Assembly: GCA_948607205.1 (NCBI GenBank)
Contig: CAPERS010000007.1
Span: forward strand, 1 to 64,000
Direction of reading: 5' to 3'
DNA from: an uncultured Eubacteriales bacterium
Lineage (GTDB): Bacteria > Bacillota > Clostridia > Christensenellales > UBA1242
Length of the DNA: 64,000 nucleotides
In this document: positions 35,324 through 42,855 of the stretch, in pieces
How the letters are laid out: every line of letters begins with the position of its first letter
How positions within the stretch are numbered: the first letter of the stretch is position 1
The notes under the pieces: generated by a model
The model's database searches: none
What the model saw: the letters and a program-made list of their open reading frames with translations, nothing else
Told to the model about the DNA's origin: nothing
Translations under genes and position numbers: made by a program

Positions 35324-36475
35324 ATGATATATTTAGATAACAGCGCGTCAACTTTTATTAAGCCAAGAGAGGTCATCAAAGCGGTTGAAGAATCTCTTCT
35401 TCACTTCTCAGCCAATCCCGGAAGAAGCGGACACAATGCGAGCATAAGGACTGCTATGCTTGTGGAAGAAACGCGCGAGAAAGTTGCAAAGCATTTTGGA
35501 TGCAAAGACCCAAGTCATGTCATTTTCACCGTCAATTGCACTCAGGCGCTTAACACAGCAATTCTTGGACTTGCACGTTCTGGCGGTCATGTTATATGCA
35601 CTGAGAACGAGCATAATTCAGTTTTAAGACCACTTGAGCACTTAAAAACGCATGGCAAGATTGATTATTCAATTGCATTTCAAGGTGAAAAAAATTGCAT
35701 TGATGAAAGTTCAATTAAAGCCTGTTTACAGCCTAACACATACATGGTTATTTGCAATCATATTTCAAATGTCAATGGTGACAAAGCAGACATCAAGTCA
35801 ATCGGAGAATTTTGCAAACAGCATGGCTTGATATTTGTTTTAGACTGCGCACAAAGTGCTGGGCATGAGATAATCGACATGGAAGAAAATAATATTTCCA
35901 TGCTTGCCATTGCTGGACACAAAGGTTTTTATTCACCGCAAGGAATTGGTGCACTGGTTGTAAACTGTGAAAATATGCCTGAGCCATTATTATTTGGCGG
36001 AACTGGAACAAACTCACTTGAACTTTTTCAGCCTGACATTTATCCAGAGCGTCTTGAAAGTGGAACTTTGCCTACGCCTGCGATTGCCGGCCTTAATGCA
36101 GGAATAGACTTTGTTGAAAGTCATTTTGCTGAAATTCAAAATAAGATTGACGATTTGACGACCTTTGTCAACTATGAACTTCGAAAACTGGGTGTCGATG
36201 TTTACACTCAGCCTGAAAATTCTCATGGCGTAATTGCATTCAATATTCCAAGCCTCTCATCAAACGAAGTTGCAACCATGCTCAATGAGCACTGGGAGAT
36301 TTGTGTGCGTGGTGGATATCACTGCGCGCCAATGAAGCACAAGGCGCTCGGAACGCTTGAAAGCGGTGCGGTGCGAGTTTCAATATCATATTTCAACACT
36401 TTCACAGATGTGCAGAGATTGATTGGTGCTGTTAAGACGATAATAAGGAAGAACAAAATTCAAGTGAACGAGTGA
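35324..36475 (+). CDS. Cysteine desulfurase family protein (class II-like)
   Basis: A 383-residue PLP enzyme. The PLP lysine is in LAIAGHKGFYSPQG, and the active cysteine in VRGGYHCAPMKHKALG, a pattern typical of the class-V aminotransferase family found with DUF3343. It differs from the thiI-linked enzyme at 8342-9493 in active-site loop type. ATG 35324 is the start because the IYLDNSAS motif begins there; AAGGAAAG lies a somewhat long 13 bases upstream. The divergent DUF3343 gene supports a joint role in sulfur or selenium transfer. Confidence 0.85.
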   Translation: MIYLDNSASTFIKPREVIKAVEESLLHFSANPGRSGHNASIRTAMLVEETREKVAKHFGCKDPSHVIFTVNCTQALNTAILGLARSGGHVICTENEHNSVLRPLEHLKTHGKIDYSIAFQGEKNCIDESSIKACLQPNTYMVICNHISNVNGDKADIKSIGEFCKQHGLIFVLDCAQSAGHEIIDMEENNISMLAIAGHKGFYSPQGIGALVVNCENMPEPLLFGGTGTNSLELFQPDIYPERLESGTLPTPAIAGLNAGIDFVESHFAEIQNKIDDLTTFVNYELRKLGVDVYTQPENSHGVIAFNIPSLSSNEVATMLNEHWEICVRGGYHCAPMKHKALGTLESGAVRVSISYFNTFTDVQRLIGAVKTIIRKNKIQVNE

Positions 36476-36489
36476 TATTCTTCTTTCAC

Positions 36490-36616
36490 GCGCTCGGGAA
36501 GCGTCATGCGCGCCAAGAAGGGCGCGCATGACGAGTTGTTTGCGCCGGCAAAACGGCGAGCAAACAACCTTCGACCATTTTCAACTCGTGTTGAAACTGG
36601 TCGGTTTCCCGAGCGC
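36490..36616. repeat. Branched inverted-repeat element, GC-rich (closing stem plus three hairpins)
   Basis: A perfect 11-bp closing stem, 36490-36500 with 36606-36616, encloses hairpins at 36502-36533 (13-bp perfect), 36535-36568 (9 bp plus inner 4 bp) and 36572-36603 (6 bp plus 7 bp, one mismatch). One to three free bases join the stems. It starts 14 bases after the desulfurase stop, in a convergent gap. It is much richer in GC than its surroundings. The architecture equals that of 2401-2521, but the sequence does not. Confidence 0.75.
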
Positions 36617-36708
36617 AGTTATTTAACCAGCCTTTTATCTTTTAATAAAACTGATACCTATTTTAATTCAATAAAAAAATCGGAATAATCAAATTCCGAT
36701 TTTTATTC

Positions 36709-37215
36709 TTAATCATCTATTCCCAAAATTTTCTTGCGCATCTTGTCATATTCATCAGAAGTGATAAGCCCTTCATCACGCAATTTATCAAGTTTCAAAA
36801 GTTCATTCTTTTGCTTATCAATGTCGCTTTTTGAGAAAGTGTTTTTGATTCCATCAACCGCGTTCGTTACACCACTTTCAACAGTTTCTGAAAAACTTTG
36901 TTGATTTTTTGCAAAGTTCCCCTGCTCAATATTTTTAATATAATTATCAACCATCATTGTCATGCAAAGAAGAATAATAAGTCCAATAATTGTTGGCGAA
37001 AGAATAATTGCAGTGAATATTCCCCAGCCCAGAATTGAACCACGATTTCTGACAAGTTCTTCATCAGTCATGCTTGACGCTTCTTTAAATTTATTGCTTC
37101 CTATGATAAGTGGAATACCGATAATTGCCCCAACAATTGTTATGCAAGCTAATATACCAATAATGAGAGAAATAATTCTTGCTACGACAAAATAAAGTTC
37201 AACTGTTCCTTTCAT
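36709..37215 (-). CDS. SHOCT-domain membrane protein
   Basis: A 168-residue protein with two or three hydrophobic segments (about 5-38 as a hairpin, about 65-90), a polar linker, and a C-terminal SHOCT helix pair (LLKLDKLRDEGLITSDEYDKMRKKIL). SHOCT segments occur in many short membrane proteins and probably mediate oligomerisation. The start is ATG 37215 with AAGGAG upstream. Function unknown. Confidence 0.75.
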   Translation of the reverse strand: MKGTVELYFVVARIISLIIGILACITIVGAIIGIPLIIGSNKFKEASSMTDEELVRNRGSILGWGIFTAIILSPTIIGLIILLCMTMMVDNYIKNIEQGNFAKNQQSFSETVESGVTNAVDGIKNTFSKSDIDKQKNELLKLDKLRDEGLITSDEYDKMRKKILGIDD

Positions 37216-37336
37216 AAATTTCTCCTTAGTTTTAAATATATTATATCTTTCAATAAAATTTGTCAAGAAAATAGCTTTAAAAACAAAAAAAAGGCCTATT
37301 TGTTTATAGGACTTTTCTTTTATTTACAAAATATAA

Positions 37337-39511
37337 TTATTTTGCTTTTTTCTTATCAGCTTTTTCTGCCTTTTTGTCTGATTTCTTAGATTTGTCTTCT
37401 TTCTTGTCTGCTTGTTTCTCTTCTTTTGGAAGGATACGTTTAAGGTCAATTCTGCCCTTTTCGTCAATTTTGATAACTTCAACTTCAACTTCGTCACCAA
37501 TTTTGACAACATCTTCAACCTTTTCAACACGTTTGTTTGAAAGTTTTGAAATATGAATCATTCCTTCCTTGCCATTTGCAAGTTCAACGAAAGCGCCAAA
37601 GTTCATAATGCGAACAACCTTTCCGTCATAAACATCGCCAACTTCCATCTCTTCAACGATTCCAAGAATGATTTTCTTTGCCTTATCAGCCATTTCGCTA
37701 TCTTGAGATGCAATGAAAACTTTTCCGTCGTCTTCGATGTCAATTTTAACGCCTGTTTCGTCGATAATCTTGTTGATAGTTTTTCCGCCAGAGCCGATAA
37801 CATCTTTGATTTTGTCAGGGTCAATATTGAAAGTAATGATTTTTGGAGCATATTTGCTTAGTTCTGCCCTAGGTGCTTTGATTTCTTCAAGCAACTTGCC
37901 CATAATGAACATTCTGCCCTCTTTTGCTTGTTTAAGAGCTGTTGTGAGGATTTTCTTGTCAATTCCCTTAATTTTGATATCCATTTGGATTGCAGTGATA
38001 CCTTTTTCAGTTCCTGTCACTTTGAAGTCCATATCGCCAAGGAAGTCTTCAAGACCTTGAATGTCAGAAAGCACAGCAACTTTGCCAGATTTTTCGTCTT
38101 TGATAAGACCCATAGCAATTCCAGCAACTGGGCGCTTGATTGGAACGCCACCGTCCATAAGTGCAAGTGTTGAACCGCAAACAGACGCCATTGAAGAAGA
38201 GCCGTTTGATGAAAGAACTTCTGAAACTAAGCGGAGTGCATAAGGAAATTCCTCTTCAGAAGGAATAACCGCTTCAAGCGCTCTTTCAGCGAGTGCGCCG
38301 TGACCGATTTCACGTCTTCCTGGGCTTTTAAGGTTTCTTGCCTCACCTGTTGCATATGGTGGCATGTTATAATGATGAACATAGCGGTTAACTTCTTCGT
38401 CATCGAGGCCTTCAAGTTTTTGCATATCAGAAACTGTGCCAAGGGTGAGAGAAGTGAGAACTTGAGTTTGCCCACGAGTGAAAATTCCACTGCCGTGAAC
38501 TCTTGGCAAGATGCCAGTATCGCACCAGATAGGACGAATTTCTGTAAGTTTTCTTCCGTCAGGACGAACGCCTTTCTTAAGAATTTTTTCTCTAACTTTT
38601 TCTTTTGTCATTTTGTAAAGCACATCGCCAATTTGCTTTTCTTTGTCTGGGAAAGTTTCAGCAAAGTATGCTTTAACGTTTGCGTCAACTTCTTCTTGAC
38701 GTTTTTGTCTTTCTTCGCGGTCAAAAGTGTCGAGAGCATTATCAAGCATTTTGTCAGCATATTTTCTAACAGCGCTGTCGATTTCTTCTTCAACAACACT
38801 ATATTCGATTTTGTCATTGACTGGCTTGCCAATTTGTTGTTTGATTTTCTTTTGGAAAGCCACAATCTTTTTGATTTCTTCATGAGCGAGCATGATTGCG
38901 TCAAGCATAGTCGCCTCAGAAACTTCATTAGCGCCAGCCTCAACCATCAAAACTGCCTCATCTGTTCCTGAAACTGTGAGATGAAGGTCACTCTTCTCGC
39001 GTTCTTCTTGGTTTGGATTGATGATAAGTTTTTTGCCAACAAGTCCCACTTGAACTGAACCAGTTGGTCCAGCAAATGGTATGTCTGAAATTGAAAGCGC
39101 AAAACTTGAACCAAGCATTGCAAGCACTTCTGGCGCATTATCTGGGTCAACAGAAAGCGCAGTTGCAACCACGCAAACATCGTTATAGAATCCCTTTGGG
39201 AAAAGTGGACGAAGAGGTCTGTCGATAAGGCGAGAAGTGAGAATTGCCTTATCAGAAGGTCTGCCTTCGCGCTTTTTGAATCCGCCAGGAATTTTTCCTA
39301 CTGAATACATTTTTTCTTCATAATCCACTGCGAGTGGGAAAAAGTCAATTCCCGGCCTTGGCGCTTTCGCCATTGTGACATTGACCATAACAACAGTTTC
39401 TCCCGCTTTAACAAGACAACTTCCATTTGCTTGTTCACAAAGTCTGCCTGTTTCGAATGTTACTTCCTTTCCACCAATTTCAATTTTATAAATTTTTGCA
39501 TCTTCTTTCAT
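37337..39511 (-). CDS. pnp: Polyribonucleotide nucleotidyltransferase (PNPase)
   Basis: A 724-residue phosphorolytic 3'-5' exoribonuclease. Two RNase PH domains flank a helical domain (with FTRGQTQVL and GDMDFKVTGTEKGITAIQMD in the second), followed by KH (IDPDKIKDVIGSGGKTIN), S1 (VGDVYDGKVVRIMNFGAFVEL) and a lysine-rich tail of about 35 residues. It lies downstream of rpsO in the conserved rpsO-pnp order, with a leader hairpin between. Confidence 0.98.
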   Translation of the reverse strand: MKEDAKIYKIEIGGKEVTFETGRLCEQANGSCLVKAGETVVMVNVTMAKAPRPGIDFFPLAVDYEEKMYSVGKIPGGFKKREGRPSDKAILTSRLIDRPLRPLFPKGFYNDVCVVATALSVDPDNAPEVLAMLGSSFALSISDIPFAGPTGSVQVGLVGKKLIINPNQEEREKSDLHLTVSGTDEAVLMVEAGANEVSEATMLDAIMLAHEEIKKIVAFQKKIKQQIGKPVNDKIEYSVVEEEIDSAVRKYADKMLDNALDTFDREERQKRQEEVDANVKAYFAETFPDKEKQIGDVLYKMTKEKVREKILKKGVRPDGRKLTEIRPIWCDTGILPRVHGSGIFTRGQTQVLTSLTLGTVSDMQKLEGLDDEEVNRYVHHYNMPPYATGEARNLKSPGRREIGHGALAERALEAVIPSEEEFPYALRLVSEVLSSNGSSSMASVCGSTLALMDGGVPIKRPVAGIAMGLIKDEKSGKVAVLSDIQGLEDFLGDMDFKVTGTEKGITAIQMDIKIKGIDKKILTTALKQAKEGRMFIMGKLLEEIKAPRAELSKYAPKIITFNIDPDKIKDVIGSGGKTINKIIDETGVKIDIEDDGKVFIASQDSEMADKAKKIILGIVEEMEVGDVYDGKVVRIMNFGAFVELANGKEGMIHISKLSNKRVEKVEDVVKIGDEVEVEVIKIDEKGRIDLKRILPKEEKQADKKEDKSKKSDKKAEKADKKKAK

Positions 39512-39535
39512 TATTATCTCCTTTTATTTGTTAAC

Positions 39536-39568
39536 AATAAGCCAGATTCTTAATCAATTCGGCTTATT
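39536..39568 (-). other. pnp leader stem-loop
   Basis: AATAAGCC (39536-39543) pairs with GGCTTATT (39561-39568) upstream of the pnp ribosome binding site. PNPase genes are commonly autoregulated through a leader hairpin. On the plus strand it would look like a terminator, but no plus-strand gene precedes it. Confidence 0.45.
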
Positions 39569-39573
39569 TTTAC

Positions 39574-39608
39574 AAAAAGAGTGGTCGTAAAAAACGCCAC
39601 CCCCTCTT
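39574..39608 (-). terminator. rpsO terminator
   Basis: On the minus strand AAGAGGGGGTGGCG pairs imperfectly with CGACCACTCTT and is followed by a T run, 39608 down to 39574. Confidence 0.65.
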
Positions 39609-39610
39609 AA

Positions 39611-39871
39611 TTATTTAACATCACGAATGCCAAGTTCTTTGATTAGCTTTCTGTATGCTTCAATATCTCTTTCTTTAAGATAAAGCAAAAATCCCTTTCT
39701 CTTACCAACCATTTGAAGAAGACCACGACGAGAGTGGTTGTCCTTTTGGTGAGTTTTAAGGTGTTCATTCAAGTGATTGATTCTTGCAGTCAGAAGAGCA
39801 AGTTGAACTTGAACAGAACCTGTGTCATTTTCAGAAAGTTTAAACTTTTCAATGATTTCTTTCTTTTCCAT
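39611..39871 (-). CDS. rpsO: Ribosomal protein S15
   Basis: An 86-residue 30S protein with the signature LTARINHLNEHLKTHQKDNHSRRGLLQMVGKRK (quoted in parts: INHLNEHLKTHQKDNHSRR). Length is standard (about 88). It precedes pnp. Confidence 0.98.
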   Translation of the reverse strand: MEKKEIIEKFKLSENDTGSVQVQLALLTARINHLNEHLKTHQKDNHSRRGLLQMVGKRKGFLLYLKERDIEAYRKLIKELGIRDVK

Positions 39872-40031
39872 GATTTATCCTCCCATTTTATTTTTTTAAC
39901 ACCTTTCACGAAGTTTTGCGTCAGAAGGTTTCGCTTTAAACTGCGTTGAAGGCTTCATCGACTTTTTTATTATAGCACAACATTTTTTAAATGTAAACTA
40001 TTTTTTAAAAATATTTAAATATTTCTTAATA

Positions 40032-40216
40032 AGTGCCTAAGGCACAACTGTTTTTAATAAATAAATATATTTTTTTTAGTAAGTGCTTAAAGCACAAAAG
40101 GTGCATAATGCACCCTAAGACGAAAAATAAGGCGCTTAAAGCACACCTTATTTTAAAAACAATCAATAGTGTTAGTAAACAAATAATTTGCACAAAAGGT
40201 GCATAATGCACCCTAA
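40032..40216. repeat. Array of GTGC palindromes after the small-gene island
   Basis: GTGCCTAAGGCAC (about 40033), GTGCTTAAAGCAC (about 40083), GGTGCATAATGCACC (40100-40114) and again (40198-40212), plus GCGCTTAAAGCAC (about 40132). A 27-base segment is repeated exactly at 40092-40118 and 40190-40216; the second copy covers the stop codon of the 156-residue gene. On the minus strand several are followed by T runs, so they act at least in part as tandem terminators. The rest of 39872-40212 is AT-rich with nothing else seen. Confidence 0.65.
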
Positions 40217-40683
40217 ACGCCAAAGTCTTCCATTTCGCCCATTGCGTCAGAATATTTTTCAGGATGTTCTTCATAATCCTTCAAAAACTTTGCAATGTCT
40301 TCTGCTTGCTTTTCTTTTTGTCTATTCATCTCTGACACAATCTTGTCTTCAAGAGATTGAACCTGCTCAGCAGAATAATCACTCATTCCGTAAATTGACA
40401 CAGAGCCATTTTTCTTTAAATATTCAAGACTTGTGACGCCACAACTTATATTAAAAACAATTTCCTTCACAATTTCAACTTCAGTCATTTTTTCTTTAAT
40501 CATATTTTCCCTCCTATTAATCTCTTCCTGAATTTCCTTTTCATACTTTTGAATCTGCTCAGCAGTCACCCAACAATAGCCTGTATTTTTCAAAAGTTCA
40601 AGGTTTTGACCAAAAAAGCACCTTGCTGCAATGTAGTTGATAATTTTATCCTTAATCAATTCATCATAACTCATTTCTTGCAT
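40213..40683 (-). CDS. Duplicated small protein fused in frame, unknown function
   Basis: A 156-residue protein made of two related halves: LELLKNTGYCWVTAEQIQKYEKEIQEEINRR (about 28-58) aligns with LEYLKKNGSVSIYG...AEQVQSLEDKIVSEMNRQ (about 85-122). AGGAGG precedes both the first ATG (40683) and an internal in-frame ATG (40503), where the codons for Asn-Arg-Arg-Glu-Asn form the site. A second, shorter product of about 96 residues may therefore be made. The C-terminus is acidic. It follows an XRE regulator gene. No known domain. Confidence 0.65.
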   Translation of the reverse strand: MQEMSYDELIKDKIINYIAARCFFGQNLELLKNTGYCWVTAEQIQKYEKEIQEEINRRENMIKEKMTEVEIVKEIVFNISCGVTSLEYLKKNGSVSIYGMSDYSAEQVQSLEDKIVSEMNRQKEKQAEDIAKFLKDYEEHPEKYSDAMGEMEDFGV

Positions 40684-40693
40684 AATTTCCCTC

Positions 40694-41026
40694 CTATTCC
40701 ATTTCTTCTTGATGAACAGTTATTCCATCAATATAGCCTTTAACTCTTTCACACTGATTATCATTAAGCCCTTTTATTTGATTTATCAAATCTCGTTGTG
40801 TTTGACTTAATTTTTTTATTTTTGAATTTAAATCAACTTTCTTTCCAAGCAATTCGTCAACAGTAACATCAAAATATTCGGCCAGTTTAACGACCATTTC
40901 AATATTTGGCATTCTTCTTCCTTGTTCATAGCCGTTATAGCCAGTTTGAGTCAAACCCATTGCACTTGCCACTTGATTTTGAGTTTTTCCTGCCAGCAAT
41001 CTTAGTTCTTTGAGTTTAAGGTTCAC
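40694..41026 (-). CDS. XRE-family helix-turn-helix regulator
   Basis: A 110-residue DNA-binding protein. LKELRLLAGKTQNQVASAMGLTQTGYNGYEQGRRMPNIEMVVKLAEYF (quoted in parts: GKTQNQVASAMGLTQTGYN) is a Cro/CI-type HTH, followed by a helical tail. The start is GTG with GGGAGG upstream. It is first in a two-gene unit with the duplicated small protein and may autoregulate at its own promoter. Confidence 0.88.
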   Translation of the reverse strand: MNLKLKELRLLAGKTQNQVASAMGLTQTGYNGYEQGRRMPNIEMVVKLAEYFDVTVDELLGKKVDLNSKIKKLSQTQRDLINQIKGLNDNQCERVKGYIDGITVHQEEME

Positions 41027-41086
41027 TTCTTGCCTCCCAGATTAACAAACAGAGCATGTTAAACTTGAAATTTGTTCTATATATAA

Positions 41087-41115
41087 ATTATATTATATAA
41101 TATTCTATTTGTCAA
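41087..41115 (-). promoter_or_regulatory. Promoter of the XRE gene
   Basis: Minus strand TTGACA (41115-41110), 17-base spacer, TATAAT (41092-41087), full consensus. The AT-rich dyads around it could hold the operator. Confidence 0.8.
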
Positions 41116-41125
41116 TAGTGATTTT

Positions 41126-41389
41126 TTACAAATCTATAATATCTTCATTTTTCAAATCAGCACTTTCTTTAACTAAATCAGAAGATTTTTCTTTTTCTGG
41201 CTGATTTTTTTGAAGATTTCTTTTTTCTTCTTGCAGTTTGTCGATTTTTGCCTTAATTTCATTATATTTTGCATTGAGTTTTGGGTCATTGACGCCATGA
41301 AGTTTCACAGGCTCTGTTGTCTTGACAATACCTTCAAATTCAATTTCTCCACTATTAAGTTTCTTTAAAAATTCTTTTAACTTTCCCAT
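41126..41389 (-). CDS. Small helical protein, unknown
   Basis: An 87-residue protein: a basic N-terminal helix (KLKEFLKKLNSGE), a short middle, and a charged coiled-coil-like stretch (about 40-70) with an acidic end (NEDIIDL). No family recognised. It has its own promoter and a weak AAGGTAAG site. It lies at the edge of the small-gene island. Confidence 0.55.
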   Translation of the reverse strand: MGKLKEFLKKLNSGEIEFEGIVKTTEPVKLHGVNDPKLNAKYNEIKAKIDKLQEEKRNLQKNQPEKEKSSDLVKESADLKNEDIIDL

Positions 41390-41407
41390 ATTTTCTTACC
41401 TTATTTT

Positions 41408-41437
41408 ATTATAATGCAAACTGCAAAGATTTGTCAA
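41408..41437 (-). promoter_or_regulatory. Promoter of the 87-residue protein gene
   Basis: Minus strand TTGACA (41437-41432), 18-base spacer, TATAAT (41413-41408). Confidence 0.7.
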
Positions 41438-41443
41438 TAGGCA

Positions 41444-41478
41444 AATAAAAAAAGAGTTTAATAGAAAAACTCTTTTTT
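41444..41478 (-). terminator. hemZ terminator
   Basis: AAAAGAGTTT and AAACTCTTTT arms at 41476-41450 on the minus strand with a following T run. It overlaps the last codons of hemZ. Confidence 0.65.
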
Positions 41479-42855
41479 CTTTTCAATAATTTCATCTATG
41501 CGCGAAATATAGTCCTCAATAAACTTTGCATTTGACTGACGCTCAATTCGCTTTTCGGTGTTGAAAATCCTCTTACTCATTGCGCCTGCACCGCACGCAA
41601 GAATTGAATTTGTTTCTTCCATGCTGTCAATGTTGAATATGCACACTTTATCATCTTTGAAATACCCCACATTTTCAAGTCCACCAAGTTGATTTTTTTG
41701 GCGATAGAGATAATATGGCTTATATCCATTTTCAAGAAGCGCCTCTCTTGCAAAATCGATCATTGCGCCTACACCATTATCGGAAGCGCCAACATTTTTC
41801 AATACCGAGCCATTTTTGACAGAAAGCGTGTGAACTGTTATATTGTCTGGGCTTAGTTCCAAAAGTGTTTTGATTGTTCTTTTGAACACCCCAAGTTTTT
41901 CTCCCATAAGACCTGCGATGATGTCCATATTCACAACAAAGCCACGTTCTAATGCAAGCGAATAACTTTCAAGCACTTGTGCATTTTTGGTTTGTCTGCC
42001 AATGCGCTTGAGCGTTGCCTCGCAAAATGTTTGCGGATTGATTGAAATTCGAGTGACGCCATGCTTTTTGAGAACATCAAGTTTGCCGGCTGTTATCGTG
42101 TCAGGTCGACCGCACTCGACTGTGAATTCTGTGACTGGAAAGTTGAGTTCAGAAAGGAGTCTATCAAGTTGTTCTTCGTTCAAAATTGAAGGCGTTCCGC
42201 CACCAATATAGATAGTGCGAACGATATATGCTTTTTTTGCTATTATCTCACGCACTGCTGTGATTTCTTTTATAAGACATTCAAGATATGGTTCAAGTTT
42301 ATCTTTCACGCGTGAGATTTCATGTGAAATGAATGAGCAATAATAGCAACGCGTTGGACAGACTGGAATGTTGACATAAAGGTCGACAAGGTTATCGTTT
42401 CTTATTATGCACTTTTGATTTTTAAGAATCATTGGCACAAGTTTTGCCTTGTTTCGACTAACTCTAAGTTCGCGCTCAAAGACCTCTGAAACAATGCTTT
42501 CTTTTATCTCACCGCTTTCAATCATGTCACGAGCAAGTTTGGTTGGTCTTATTCCAGTGAGCGAGCCCCAAGGCAAAGTCAAGCCAAGCAATTGGCTGAG
42601 CATATCATAAAGGAAAACTTTCAACTTTCTTTTCTTTATGCTTTTTTCTTTCAATTCGCTTAAGTTTTTTTGAAGTTCAAATGTAAATGTTTTTGATAAA
42701 CTTTTATCATCAATTTCCAAAGAAAAATCTTCAACAAATTTTCCGTTCTCTTCTTTTTCGATATGATTAAGTTTAAACCCTTCATTGACGCCAAAGAGCA
42801 TTGCAAGGCTTTCAAACTCTATTGCAAACTCTGGTTTATTTGTTTTTATATCCAT
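41458..42855 (-). CDS. hemZ: HemZ-like radical SAM coproporphyrinogen dehydrogenase family protein
   Basis: A 465-residue radical SAM protein. The N-terminal 140 residues end with WGSLTGIRPTKLA, typical of HemZ. VNIPVCPTRCYYCSF holds the CxxxCxxC cluster motif and IYIGGGTPSILNEEQ the following family block. HemZ is named for oxygen-independent coproporphyrinogen oxidation in Bacillus, but many clostridia without heme synthesis carry it, so the substrate here is open. No other heme gene is in the window. It overlaps the end of rel by 10 bases and is likely in a recJ-rel-hemZ operon. Confidence 0.85.
   Translation of the reverse strand: MDIKTNKPEFAIEFESLAMLFGVNEGFKLNHIEKEENGKFVEDFSLEIDDKSLSKTFTFELQKNLSELKEKSIKKRKLKVFLYDMLSQLLGLTLPWGSLTGIRPTKLARDMIESGEIKESIVSEVFERELRVSRNKAKLVPMILKNQKCIIRNDNLVDLYVNIPVCPTRCYYCSFISHEISRVKDKLEPYLECLIKEITAVREIIAKKAYIVRTIYIGGGTPSILNEEQLDRLLSELNFPVTEFTVECGRPDTITAGKLDVLKKHGVTRISINPQTFCEATLKRIGRQTKNAQVLESYSLALERGFVVNMDIIAGLMGEKLGVFKRTIKTLLELSPDNITVHTLSVKNGSVLKNVGASDNGVGAMIDFAREALLENGYKPYYLYRQKNQLGGLENVGYFKDDKVCIFNIDSMEETNSILACGAGAMSKRIFNTEKRIERQSNAKFIEDYISRIDEIIEKKKEFFY

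Noticed and set aside
39536..39568. Plus-strand terminator before pnp
   Set aside because: No plus-strand transcript is expected there; on the minus strand it lacks a T run and better fits a pnp leader hairpin.
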